From Megaustenia siamemsis (Eukaryota > Mollusca > Gastropoda > Stylommatophora > Ariophantidae): a DNA stretch of 64,000 bases. Of the stretch, positions 33,899 through 42,673 are shown in pieces. The translations under genes were made by a program, and so were the position numbers. Numbering within the stretch: position 1 is the stretch's first letter; the number at the start of each line of letters is the position of its first letter. The stretch is taken from assembly GCA_032433765.1 (NCBI GenBank), contig JAVIAB010000092.1, positions 105,065,779-105,129,778 of the forward strand, written 5' to 3'. The notes under the pieces were generated by a model. It was given only the letters and a program-made list of their open reading frames with translations. It ran no database searches and had not been told where the DNA came from.

Positions 33899-34470
33899 TT
33901 TAAAAACTTCCTTTAGAATTAAAGGTAACAGCTTAGGCCGTTACACACGCTACACGCCAAATGCGAAACACAGCGTTAATTAAGCGAGAGATCAAAGAGT
34001 TCCGGTAGGCGCGCAGCAAGGGGCCGCAAGATCAAAGAGTTCACGGTAGGCGCGAGGCGACCTCGCGCAGCGAGGGAGCCGCGTTTAACGTTAAGCGCGA
34101 TCAAAGAATCCGCCTCCCGTATGAACATCAAAGAATCTGCCTCCCGTGGTGAAATATCCGTCGCCGGTAAGTGTTCATCAGGAGAATCATTTAACAGGGG
34201 AATTTTACGATACCGATGTTTTAATGTGAGACGCTTGGGGGTAATTAATATCTTTGCGCTGGTTCGTGTTCAAAGACCGTGTTTCGCTGTGAAAAGTTTT
34301 GATTAAATGTTGAGGGCCAGACTGGCCAGGGCTACGTTAATAACTTTTTATCATCTGAAGATTAGAATACCACTTATCAGGGGAATTTTAGTGGTGGTTG
34401 TTTTAATGTGGGATGTTTAGGGGAAAATTAATATGGTTGTACTGGAGAGTACTTGATCGATCAAAGAGGT
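33899..34470. other. Inner left end of Polinton B
   Basis: GC-rich stretch with GATCAAAGAGTTC repeats, then two loose copies of a CAGGGGAATTTTA...TTTTAATGTGAGA block (34192 and 34378). Matches Polinton A's right repeat to about 34250. No ORF of substance. Confidence 0.6.
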
Positions 34471-34478
34471 TAGAACTG

Positions 34479-34608
34479 TATATAAGTAGATCCAAGCAGC
34501 CAGGATTTTATTCTCACTCTCTGAAGCAGTTTCAACGAGTGTCTTGGCTGTAACGCAAGCAAGAGTGTGCTTGGCTGTACAAGTAATTTTTCTTTACAAA
34601 TCGTAAGT
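34479..34608 (+). promoter_or_regulatory. Putative left-end promoter and 5'-UTR exon with splice donor
   Basis: TATATAAG at 34479-34486 is followed about 35 bases later by TCACTCT, an initiator-like sequence. The next 90 or so bases contain no ATG, and GTAAGT begins at 34603. This resembles a non-coding first exon reading inward, opposite to the nearby genes. The first matching plus-strand acceptor I see is at 41576, just before an ATG. Confidence 0.4.
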
Positions 34609-34901
34609 AGAACCTTATTTCATAGATTCTATACTGTCATTTATATTAATTTAACAAAATAATTTAAAATTAAATAAATTAAAACAACTCAAATAAAAAT
34701 CAAACAAATATGCTCTTTTTATAATGTTTATTTTCACACTGAAACATAATTTATTTCAATACATCAACGTGGACAATACATGTTACACATTCAAATGTTT
34801 ATAATTGAACAATGATGATTTCAATAGTACAAATATGAATTCAAATCATCTGAAAAAAAGTACACAAATAACAACATAGTCATGTATAAGTAATAAAAAT
34901 T

Positions 34902-35441
34902 TCACTGTCCCACTGCAGCATTTATTAATTTTACTCGTCTCGGCTTCCTCGCTTTGTTGGAACTGTCTGTTTGAGCTAAATGGTTATCAAACACTGGTGA
35001 ATACGAAGGTTGATTAGAGTTCAAAACACAGCCACCCTCCATTTTGACAAAGCCTTGATCAAAGACGGCGTAGGTAATTGGCGACTGAGTGGAAATTGAA
35101 TCACTCGAGGCATACATATCTCTTGGTTCTTTCGGTTGCTCAACAAGAGGTGTAGTATAGTTGATGTTATCATAAGTTGCTAAAATGTCATCTCGCATAT
35201 CAACTAGCGTGATAAATTCATCTCTCGAGAGTGTTATTCCAGTTCTGGTAGGAAACTTAAGAAGACTCTCACCACGATATGACCTTATGTTTATCAATGG
35301 TCTGTTATGAAAAGCAGAAACTGAGACTGCCTTAACACCATCTTTGGACAGTGGAATTATATTCTCATTTCTACGAGACATGAAAATACGTTGATCACAT
35401 ACATCAAATGAAGCTGGCATATTAATGCTAGCCGATTCCAT
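34902..35441 (-). CDS. PC4-like single-strand DNA-binding protein
   Basis: The 179-residue protein has, at about residues 36-86, the pattern VSVSAF...INIRSY...P-R-GITLSRDEF...L. This follows the beta-strand and helix signature of the PC4 transcriptional coactivator (basic/aromatic IR-Y strand, then GI-L helix start). PC4-type proteins bind single-stranded DNA, which would suit replication or late transcription. The C-terminus is Ser/Asn/Pro-rich with a basic RKPRRVK patch. The first ATG has a TATA box 75 bp upstream, supporting this start. It is the leftmost gene. Assignment rests on motif pattern alone; a different OB-like fold is possible. Confidence 0.6.
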   Translation of the reverse strand: MESASINMPASFDVCDQRIFMSRRNENIIPLSKDGVKAVSVSAFHNRPLINIRSYRGESLLKFPTRTGITLSRDEFITLVDMRDDILATYDNINYTTPLVEQPKEPRDMYASSDSISTQSPITYAVFDQGFVKMEGGCVLNSNQPSYSPVFDNHLAQTDSSNKARKPRRVKLINAAVGQ

Positions 35442-35508
35442 GTTTGAATCACACGACTTGGTAGCAGGGCTCTGACTTTCTGTATGTAGTAGAACTGAGA
35501 ACGGCTGA

Positions 35509-35516
35509 CTTTTATA
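35509..35516 (-). promoter_or_regulatory. TATA box for the PC4-like gene
   Basis: The minus strand reads GGGTATAAAAGTCAGCC; TATAAAAG is a canonical TATA box lying about 70 bp upstream of the ATG at 35441. Confidence 0.55.
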
Positions 35517-35645
35517 CCCTGTAACAAGTGGGGCGTGGCCAGCCTAATTATAGTAACCAATGGAATACGTTCTATTTATAGTAACTGATGCAATACGTCA
35601 TCGGACGTGTTGAGACATTTTCAGAGAGCCGCCATCTTTGATGAG

Positions 35646-36131
35646 TCATGGGAAGTTTGTTCCACTCAGTCGATGGATCCAGGGCGTCATCAACCGATAA
35701 ATGATACGGTCGTTAATATGTTGTTTCGTTGAAAATGGCATGAGAATTCTGTTAATGCTCGCACCACGACACTTTAAAATTATATAATAAACACAATATA
35801 GACCACACGTGTTGCTAAACAAGTCTTGTAACACTCGTGAGTTGTAGACGAATGGAACATGTGAATTCCTCTCGATAAAGTTTAAAATATCAATGTGCCT
35901 GGGAGGTAAACCGTAGGAATCAAAATACTCTATTTGGCCGAGGCCATTGTAAAAGATGGCCACCCAGTGTTCACCAGGTTTGTGGGCAGGGTCGGTGTTT
36001 ACGACAAAGGCTGCAGTCTTGGTTTGATCGATGAGGGGTGGTAAGTGGTTTCGTGGGATGACACTAACAAGGGCGCAACCTCGAACAAAAACATCGGACA
36101 TCAAGAGACTGTAAATATCCCCCGTGTTCAT
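35646..36131 (-). CDS. PRO: Adenain-like cysteine protease (maturation protease)
   Basis: The protein has 161 residues. The family triad is visible: His55 in GEHWVAIF, Asp71 in YFDSYG and Cys109 in SNTCGLYC, with Gln102 seven residues before the cysteine as the oxyanion-hole residue. In adenoviruses and Polintons this enzyme cleaves capsid and core precursors during particle maturation. It lies 4 bp downstream of the major capsid gene, a compact virus-like arrangement. Length is slightly below the usual 180-200 residues. The frame is uninterrupted, so the enzyme could still be made. Confidence 0.9.
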   Translation of the reverse strand: MNTGDIYSLLMSDVFVRGCALVSVIPRNHLPPLIDQTKTAAFVVNTDPAHKPGEHWVAIFYNGLGQIEYFDSYGLPPRHIDILNFIERNSHVPFVYNSRVLQDLFSNTCGLYCVYYIILKCRGASINRILMPFSTKQHINDRIIYRLMTPWIHRLSGTNFP

Positions 36132-36135
36132 TTTC

Positions 36136-37442
36136 TCAAATAGCGTAGTCTGTTAGAACCTGTCTTGTCTTGGACACTTCCAGTACTGAATCCAACTCGG
36201 CGTAGACAATAACTTGTAGGGGAGTTGTCGTGGGAGCGGCGAATTTGAGCTCTATCGACAAGGGTCCACTCGTGGCTAGCTCAAACTGGGTTCCATCTAG
36301 CAGACTGGGTGAGAGGTCAAAACCAAATAGACAAAAGCCATCCTTGAACTGATGATAATCAATACCATTGCCAGCATCTCTACCAATCAAACCCATGGCC
36401 AAATTTGTACCATAAAAGGCTCGCGCATAGTGATTGTTTTCAAAATCCATAGCTAGGGGCTTTCCGGATACACATCTCCCGTCAACCATCAGGTTCATAT
36501 AAGTCAAACCAAAGTGTTGAAAATTGAATGGGTTAATGTTATAAACTCCATTAAACCCACCGGCGGTAATCAGACCTATCACTATACGTGTTGGCGTTTG
36601 AGATAGGAATAAATTGTCTTGGTTGTGGGAATACATCCCACGAGCAATGGCAAATGTTTTCAGGGTAACCCGCTTGATTGGGTACCGTGCATTCCCACTT
36701 AAAAGCGCTTTTTCGTGGGCCAGAGAAATTGCTGGGTTTAGCTTGGCTTTCCTGACCACGAGGGCAGCATAAGTGATTACACTCTTATAACCCACAGACT
36801 TATCCTGAGCCATGATGTTGAACACGTCCTTAGAGGGTGTGAGTTTAATCATTACATCCACTCTGTTTAACATGTAACGGTCCTGCACAAAGAGATCAGA
36901 GTGCAAACGACCCATCATTTCAACCTCTTTACTATCCGAAGTCAAAGCACGTCGTATTTTAAATCCCTCGTTAGCCTGCATATCATCGTGGTGGCCTGCT
37001 GTATCTTTGTAGAACAGAGCAGCCGTCAAGTGCCCCGTTTTCGCATCCTCCCCATAGTTTAGTAAAGTCTCGAACACTGCTCTAAATGGATAGGTATTCT
37101 CAGATGGTGTAATCAATGTATCATTCAGAGAAACATCGACTTGCGAGAACAGACTGTGAAGATAATTGTTGACTGGACCTACCTCGGCATCCAATGGTAA
37201 ACTTTCACCATTGGGGAGGGTGATCCTGGCCGCAGATGTAAAAACGTGTTGAAAAGATCTAGATACTCTTCAGTGTTTCCAGAAATGAAAAACTCTATGG
37301 GAGCCCCATGTGCTAACGAGGCAAGAGGTCGAATTTCAGTAAATTGGCCCGAGTCTACAGCAGTCTGAGTTGGTGGAACGCTAAATAAATCCAAACCAGA
37401 ATGAAGACATTCACATGACTTGGGGTGAATGAGAGACATCAT
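36136..37442 (-). pseudogene. MCP: Major capsid protein, frameshifted
   Basis: Two minus-strand frames (37442-37179 and 37194-36136) together cover about 435 residues, the size of the double-jelly-roll capsid protein known in databases under F54H12.2-like names. The first begins with a Cys-containing SCECLHSGLDLF and the second includes GPVNNYLHSLFSQVDV and YKDTAGHHDD. The frame changes near 37225-37235, within a GGCC stretch, as by one lost base. It may be a true mutation or an assembly error. The product would form the trimeric capsomers. It lies between the pX-like gene and the protease. Confidence 0.88.
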
Positions 37443-37939
37443 TAATCAAATATATCTTTTGGTACCGACAGTTTAGTTCGCCTCTTGGTTGCAGAATGAA
37501 GGGGGAACAGTCTAGCTGATGGTTTTATTCTCTTCGTAACGGGTTGGCCAGGTGGGGCTCCCTTCCCGACTCGCTTTCTGATTCGTCGTCGTAAACCACT
37601 TCCTGATTGGTTGTTACCCGTCAGGTGGTCTACGGCCCCGTCTAATAACCGCATGCCGGCCTCCTTAGCTCGTGATTTGAAAGCATCGCCGATATTTCTG
37701 CCAGCTAATGCGTCCTGCGCGACCTGCAGACCGGTCCCCACGCCTTCTCTGAGTAAGGCTTTACCCCCTGTTTTTAACCAGGGTAAAATAGCCCTCCCGA
37801 TTCCACCAAAGAAACTACCGATTCCTCGTCCTCGTTGATTTCGACCTCCTATAAACACTGGCATCCCATCACCCGCCTGACAGCAATAAAAGTCTTCGTA
37901 TAACCTGGCATTGCGGTGAAAGGGTGTATGTCTCACCAT
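37442..37939 (-). CDS. pX/pVI-like small virion protein
   Basis: The protein has 165 residues. It has a glycine-rich amphipathic segment GRGIGSFFGGIGRAILP (about 37-53), a Lys/Arg-rich helix region, and basic RRRIRKRVGKG and KRRTK stretches. The layout resembles adenovirus-type minor virion proteins that line the capsid interior and disturb membranes on release. The start codon abuts the stop of the next gene upstream and its own stop overlaps the capsid start by about one base. Function is inferred from composition and gene order. Confidence 0.6.
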   Translation of the reverse strand: MVRHTPFHRNARLYEDFYCCQAGDGMPVFIGGRNQRGRGIGSFFGGIGRAILPWLKTGGKALLREGVGTGLQVAQDALAGRNIGDAFKSRAKEAGMRLLDGAVDHLTGNNQSGSGLRRRIRKRVGKGAPPGQPVTKRIKPSARLFPLHSATKRRTKLSVPKDIFD

Positions 37940-38734
37940 TATACCAGCTCGAGATGTTTCTTCACTCGAAAGTGTACCGTTAGCACCGACGTCCCACTGG
38001 TGAATGGAATGGTTTTTCCATGTTCGTTGGCTAAAAGGATTTCCACGGTATCGAAGGAAAATCTACTCAGGGGCAGGTAGTGAGGCTTATCGTAGATCTG
38101 AAACACCGAGGTGTGATTTCTATTGAGAACAGGCACGCTCCTGAGGAGAGGTACCATCACATCCCCGACGGGTCTGGGTGAAACCAGATCGCAGTAGACG
38201 TAGACATTTTTTGCAACACTTTCCAAGTCCATTTCACCCACGCTGAAGATATCGGGAGCCGTGTCTGCTATTGAGGTCGTGGGGAAGGCTAACATGTTTT
38301 TCAAAGTGTCGCTTATGGTAACACTGACTCCTTTTTCGTAAAGTTTCAAGATGGCTTTATTCACCTCTTTTGCGTAAATGAATCTCATTTTTTCCCTTTC
38401 ACATCCCCGTTCGACTCATCCTCCGCTTTTATGATCGACGCATTCAACGCGCCGATGAACGCATCGGGTTTCGTGTATAACCCAGGCTCCAATGTCACGT
38501 TGAAATAAAATCAAGCGTCGCAAATATCGTCGTTAGCGAGAGATTCGTATCGAATCCAGACATCACCCTCTATTACATTGAAATAATTTAGCGGAAACTG
38601 TATCTCGACCAGCGCAATCTCATATTGTGTTGTAATATCAATGGTCTGAGGAAGCTTGACAAAAAAGTGGCCGGGTTATTTTCCTTAAAAATATCCATAG
38701 AAGCATTGCTGGGTAACGTGACATAAAAACTCAT
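37939..38734 (-). pseudogene. Probable penton-type minor capsid protein, multiply broken
   Basis: The gene begins with an ATG at 38734 reading FYVTLPSNASMDIF, a conserved start among invertebrate Polinton proteins of this position. Lesions: a frameshift in a T run near 38680, an in-frame TGA at 38511-38513, and a frameshift at an A run near 38389-38397. After the last of these, an open frame from 38388 to 37939 encodes the final 149 residues. The intact form would be about 265 residues. The position next to the major capsid gene and the beta-rich look suggest the penton-like protein, but I am not certain. Two of three lesions are at homopolymers, so sequencing error is possible. Confidence 0.6.
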
Positions 38735-38744
38735 TTTCCTCTAT

Positions 38745-39065
38745 TCACCTTTTCGTCTCCAACTTTGGATTCGGGAGCATGTAACCTAAACAACTGCTCA
38801 GTAGGGCGATCCACAGTTTTCCGTCCTTCGCGTCTGGCTTTTCAGTGGACAGATTGAACAGCGAGACCGCGACAACGGCATATATAACAAGCATTTGACA
38901 CATAAAGACAATCTCTAAACGGGGGAATAGTTTCCCAAATACTGGCCAGAGCGAGGTTCTCTCCCCGCCAGAGCTCAGGGTTCGCAAAACAGGATCTTCA
39001 AACGATTCACCTTCTTCCACCATCTCTAGTTTTTGTATCTGACAATGTCCTTGGTCGGTATCCAA
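38745..39065 (-). CDS. Small membrane protein
   Basis: 106 residues: an acidic N-terminus (VEEGESFEDPVL), a first hydrophobic helix at about 52-72 (IVFMCQMLVIYAVVAVSLF) and a shorter hydrophobic stretch at about 84-98. It overlaps the integrase 3' end by about 40 bp in another frame, which is common for this pair in Polintons. Role unknown; it could sit in a membrane or under the capsid. Confidence 0.6.
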   Translation of the reverse strand: MDTDQGHCQIQKLEMVEEGESFEDPVLRTLSSGGERTSLWPVFGKLFPRLEIVFMCQMLVIYAVVAVSLFNLSTEKPDAKDGKLWIALLSSCLGYMLPNPKLETKR

Positions 39066-40093
39066 CTGTTGAATGAGGAATCATAACCAAACCACTTGAC
39101 TAAACTCTCTTTTCGTCCCAATGACGTGCGACGTTGGGTTATAACCCTCTCGACCCTGTACTCATTCTTGTCTCCAACCTTTTGAATTTCTTGGGTGTAA
39201 AATGACCCCTCTATTTCATCACCCTTATCATCTTTTAGCACATATGTAACGGGTTTTGTTTCAGTTACTCGACTGATGGTAAAGAGTTCCTCCGTCCAAG
39301 CTGGGGCATAACCCTTTTTAAAATTAGCTCTGCCCAGGACCATTCTAACTCGATCACCAGCCTTATACAGGGGTCTTTCAAATTTCAAGTTGTGTTTGTT
39401 ATACAACGTGTTCCACACTTGTTCTTGATTGTCTCTGCTAACGTCGACCGGTGCCATTTTTATACTTCTGTGGTACGAATGATTATAACTTCGAAGTAGG
39501 GCGGGTAGCACATGTACATAACAAAGTCGATTGGATTTCGTAAAATATCGCCACATCCTTTGTTTCAGAGTCCTGTTAAAACGTTCCACAACAGCAGCCT
39601 TAATATCTTCATTCTGGGTGGTGAAAAAGTGAATATTGTTGTCTTCGAGAAATTTCTGAAATGTTTTGTTCAGAAACTCTGACCCCTTGTCGGTTTGAAG
39701 ACTCGCAGGTTTCCCATCGATAAATATTTTACCAACAGCCTCCACTAATGATTTCCCCGTTTTTGTTCGTATTGGGACGGCCCACGCTAATTTACTGAAA
39801 ACATCCACACAAGAAACCAAATAGGAGTACCCATCATTGTGTTTTTTCAAATGTCTTAAATCGATTAAGTCTGCTTGGTATTGTTGTTTGGGTCCACTCG
39901 TTATAATCGGACGCCGTTCAAATTTATGTCGAATCGGTTTATGAAGGGTATAGGTATCCTGGTGACTCAACCAACGATTGATCTCTTTAATTCCTACTTT
40001 GGTGTTACGTTGCAAGGCTCTTGCACCACTATACGACCCTGGTTGATTAGGGTCAAAGTAATAATGTCTCAATACTTTGACCACCTTTCCCAT
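39026..40093 (-). CDS. INT: Retrovirus-like integrase with C-terminal chromodomain
   Basis: The protein has 355 residues. The catalytic DDE triad is visible: Asp75 in QADLID, Asp135 in QTDKGSEF and Glu170 in VVERFNRTLK, about 35 residues apart. An SH3-like region follows (ADRVRMVLGRANF-type, about 245-260). Residues from about 309, YRVERVI...SLVKWFGYDSSFNSW, form a chromodomain, thought to guide insertion to particular chromatin. The enzyme joins element ends to target DNA and produces the 6-bp duplication. The frame is intact. The N-terminal zinc-binding part is short, so the true start could be slightly upstream. Confidence 0.95.
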   Translation of the reverse strand: MGKVVKVLRHYYFDPNQPGSYSGARALQRNTKVGIKEINRWLSHQDTYTLHKPIRHKFERRPIITSGPKQQYQADLIDLRHLKKHNDGYSYLVSCVDVFSKLAWAVPIRTKTGKSLVEAVGKIFIDGKPASLQTDKGSEFLNKTFQKFLEDNNIHFFTTQNEDIKAAVVERFNRTLKQRMWRYFTKSNRLCYVHVLPALLRSYNHSYHRSIKMAPVDVSRDNQEQVWNTLYNKHNLKFERPLYKAGDRVRMVLGRANFKKGYAPAWTEELFTISRVTETKPVTYVLKDDKGDEIEGSFYTQEIQKVGDKNEYRVERVITQRRTSLGRKESLVKWFGYDSSFNSWIPTKDIVRYKN

Positions 40094-40517
40094 TTTGGTG
40101 TTGGGATTTTGGACTTTTTTCTTTTGGACCTCAATTTATACGAGGTTAGCCGTGAAGTGTTTTCATTACTTGTCTTTGGGGTTTCGGGTACCTTGGCTTG
40201 TTCTGGTTGCACATCGACTGGTGGTGGCGAAGGTGGAGGAGAAGGTATTCTTTCTGTTGACGAGTTATGTTGAATGAGATCGACTGATCCCAAAGGACGT
40301 CGTTTATACTGCTCCATTCTAGTAAATACTGTTGCAAAGTACGTTGGTACACTCTGGCCTTATCAGCAGGGGCTAAATCGTTACGGTCTAAGATACGTTG
40401 CATTTCATCGTCTAAATCTCTCAAGTTATCATTGATCGCCTCGGGTGGTGTATACGTGGAAGTCTGTTTCAAACCCTCTAATAACCGAGGATCCATCAAA
40501 ATCATTTTCTTGGCCAT
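40069..40517 (-). pseudogene. Conserved Polinton protein of unknown role, frameshifted
   Basis: The frame from 40517 begins MAKKMILMDPRLLE and has a charged helix (LRDLDDEMQRILDR, KARVYQRTLQQYL). Around 40315-40330 the related reading passes to a second frame (40317-40069) rich in Pro and Lys/Arg. I infer one gene broken by an indel. The second frame runs on 25 bases past the integrase start. The opening MAKKM-DPRLL is typical of a protein found beside the integrase in such elements; its function is unknown to me. Confidence 0.55.
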
Positions 40518-40519
40518 GA

Positions 40520-40843
40520 TTACAGACCTAATACACCACCTAGAACACTTAATATAGGCTTGATCAAAGCACCTATGAATCCACCAGTTTGTAGAATTGC
40601 TTTCCTCTGCGTAAGATTCGGTTTCTTTTTAGTGAGGAATCTCAGCTTGTTCTTGTGTCGACGTAGCTCGCACTTCTGATGCTTAGTGAGTCTAACATTA
40701 CCTTTTAATATGTTATGACAACACTCACATAAAAAGCGAATGAGTTCTGGAGAGGCCGTTTTCAATATGGCTCTTAAACCACTCGGCGTGGCTGAGCGCA
40801 GACATTTCAACATTTCACCGTGTCGTCTAAGTGAAGCTTCCAT
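40520..40843 (-). CDS. Small basic Polinton protein, hydrophobic C-terminus
   Basis: The protein has 107 residues. A helical N-terminus with ELIRFLCECCHNILKGNV is followed by a very basic stretch (KHQKCELRRHKNKLRFLTKKK) and a glycine-rich hydrophobic end (GGFIGALIKPILSVLGGVL). It ends two bases before the next gene's ATG and begins four bases after the ATPase stop. The basic plus membrane-like design suggests a virion or DNA-associated protein, unproven. Confidence 0.6.
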   Translation of the reverse strand: MEASLRRHGEMLKCLRSATPSGLRAILKTASPELIRFLCECCHNILKGNVRLTKHQKCELRRHKNKLRFLTKKKPNLTQRKAILQTGGFIGALIKPILSVLGGVLGL

Positions 40844-40847
40844 TCTA

Positions 40848-41480
40848 TTACTTTGGAACGTAGACGATTTGTCTCTCCCCTGGAAATATCTTTGTTCTCA
40901 GCCTCAGATGATCCGGTGTTTCCTGTCGAAGGTCTACCAGCAAATAACAGTGGGGAGACGCTGTCGCGTCCTTAAAACTCTCTTGGAGGTACGCCACTTG
41001 ACCAGGGTACATTTGCTTAGCCAGATTTGTAATTTGACTTCCGTCTCTTGGATTCTTGAAAAGGACTATATAATGAGTATTGAGGCTTATAGTTCGATGT
41101 TCCTTATTTTTTCCAAATAGATTTTGAACAATGTAGATCACGCTCATATCTCTGTGATGACTACCTTTGGTGAATAATTTTGTCACCCTCTCATCTGTTT
41201 CTGACATCAAGTCATCGAGGAAGATGAGTCTTCTCTTCTTACCCCCTTCCAAGTTATCGATATCTGGTAGACCCTCGATAAATCTCACTTTCTCCATAGT
41301 CTCGTATATTGGTTGCCATTCCCCGTAACACCATATAACTTCCTCGGGTACGGGGACAACTAGCTCTTGTAGATTATGTAGAAACTTTTGAACAAATACA
41401 GTTTTTCCACAACCGGTGGGACCAGCAATAAGAGCAGTGAAGGGGTGTTTCCACCGAGGGTCCATCGTCACTAATGACAC
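40848..41480 (-). CDS. ATP: Genome-packaging ATPase (FtsK/HerA type)
   Basis: The protein has 210 residues. The Walker A motif GPTGCGKT is at 20-27 and Walker B RRLIFLDD at 83-90. Near 118 VIYIVQNLF matches the sensor region with a conserved Gln. Such ATPases pump viral DNA into preformed capsids. The frame is intact and of typical length. It is the most inward minus-strand gene and is back to back with the plus-strand genes, leaving about 107 bp for divergent control. Confidence 0.92.
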   Translation of the reverse strand: MSLVTMDPRWKHPFTALIAGPTGCGKTVFVQKFLHNLQELVVPVPEEVIWCYGEWQPIYETMEKVRFIEGLPDIDNLEGGKKRRLIFLDDLMSETDERVTKLFTKGSHHRDMSVIYIVQNLFGKNKEHRTISLNTHYIVLFKNPRDGSQITNLAKQMYPGQVAYLQESFKDATASPHCYLLVDLRQETPDHLRLRTKIFPGERQIVYVPK

Positions 41481-41587
41481 TTTGATTGAGTATTATCACA
41501 TTTAAAGTATTTTTATCATGTATTACATGTTCTGTCCCATTCCAAATATTTGTGATGTGGTTTTCTTATATTACAGATTCCCATAAA

Positions 41588-42049
41588 ATGGCATCTATCA
41601 GACCTTACATCCTATTTGACAAGGTGTTGTGCATTCTACAGTATCAACCATATGACTATTGTAAAGGGTGTCAGGTGAAAGATGACAACACGTTACCTCA
41701 CTCGTGTCTTCTAGAGTTTGAGGAACGCCTTAGCGCGCAAATAAATGATATTTTATATCATGAGTTCACGAAAGAGGATGTAGTCTTCTTGTGTGGGGAA
41801 CATTTAGCCCAACGAATAAAGGAATACATTAATTGGGAAGGAGCTGACTCTGCACCACCCTCCCCTGTCAGTTCAACTAACTCACCACCCGCATTACTTG
41901 ACCCCACCACAGAACCCACAGCCACTACATATAACGCGGAGGATGATGAAATTTTACCGCCACCACCCCTATTTGCCGACCCCACCGATGAACCAGAGTC
42001 GACGGCCTGTCAACCAGGAAATGAGGTCAGTATTCACCCACTTCTCTGA
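41588..42049 (+). CDS. Unknown Polinton protein with Cys-rich N-terminus and Pro/Thr-rich tail
   Basis: Starting at the ATG at 41588, the protein has about 153 residues. It has YDYCKGCQ and HSCLLEFEERL (possible zinc ligands), a helical DVVFLCGEHLAQRIKEYI, then an acidic Pro/Ser/Thr-rich tail. A strong acceptor-like TTTTCTTATATTACAG ends at 41576, twelve bases before the ATG, so I prefer this start to the longer open frame. The first CCAAT box of the polymerase promoter overlaps its last codon. I do not recognise the family. Confidence 0.5.
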   Translation: MASIRPYILFDKVLCILQYQPYDYCKGCQVKDDNTLPHSCLLEFEERLSAQINDILYHEFTKEDVVFLCGEHLAQRIKEYINWEGADSAPPSPVSSTNSPPALLDPTTEPTATTYNAEDDEILPPPPLFADPTDEPESTACQPGNEVSIHPLL

Positions 42050-42190
42050 TTGGTTAATCTAGCTGTCAGTCATTTCTTTGCCCCGCCTCCTATACTAATA
42101 CTCTTCTCTGATTGGTTAATCCAGATATCAGTCGATGTTTTCATAGTCACTCGCTGATTGGTTAAAATCTTGTACCAGGATATATTTAAA
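42047..42190 (+). promoter_or_regulatory. Polymerase promoter: three inverted CCAAT boxes, GC box, TATA-like box
   Basis: TGATTGGTTA occurs at 42047, 42109 and 42155, each containing ATTGG, the reverse of CCAAT (NF-Y site). GCCCCGCCTCC at 42080-42090 is a GC box, and TATATTTAAA at 42181-42190 is TATA-like. The block recurs, decayed, in Polinton A at 1-180. Confidence 0.65.
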
Positions 42191-42280
42191 CTAGTCTCAT
42201 GTGAGAATTTGTGTCATAAGTTTGGTTGCTTCAAGGAAAGTTACTGTTCATTCTAGCGGATTGAGATTCTATTTTACACA

Positions 42281-42673
42281 GTAAGTTGGATTGTTTTCAC
42301 TTAAAGTATGTTAAGTGTTATCGATAATAGGTTATATTCAGTGTAGATGATTGAGACTATATTTTGCGTTATAAGTTGGATTGTTTTCTATTAAGGTATG
42401 TTAGGTGTTATCGATAATAGGTTATATTCAGTGTAGAAGATGGAGACTATATTTTACGTTATAAGTTGGATTGTTTTCTATTAAAGTATGTTAACGCTTA
42501 GCGATAATAGGTTATTCAAGGTGTTTAATATAGGTATGCTAAGTATTGTTGAATTTCTTCATTTCTTGGATGATTAAACTAAGTATTTTAAGTCTTGTTA
42601 TTCGATGTTATTAACATGTTTAAACCTAGGTATGTAAAGTATCATTGACAAAGGGTTATTTATTTTTCTACAG
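42281..42673 (+). other. 5'-UTR intron of the polymerase gene
   Basis: GTAAGTTGG begins at 42281. TTTATTTTTCTACAG ends at 42673, immediately followed by the polymerase ATG at 42674. Inside, an approximately 88-bp module (GTTGGATTGTTTTC...ATCGATAATAGG) is repeated about three times; Polinton A has fewer copies and a shorter intron. Confidence 0.65.

Noticed and set aside
35640..36140. Ulp1/SUMO protease instead of an adenain-like viral protease
   Set aside because: Related fold, but the short length, HW/FDS/CGLYC spacing and capsid-gene neighbours fit the Polinton protease better.
39875..40273. Plus-strand frame of 132 codons opposite the integrase
   Set aside because: Antisense to a well-supported integrase; no domain.
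40740..41120. Plus-strand frame of 126 codons opposite the ATPase
   Set aside because: Antisense to the Walker-motif ATPase; no domain.
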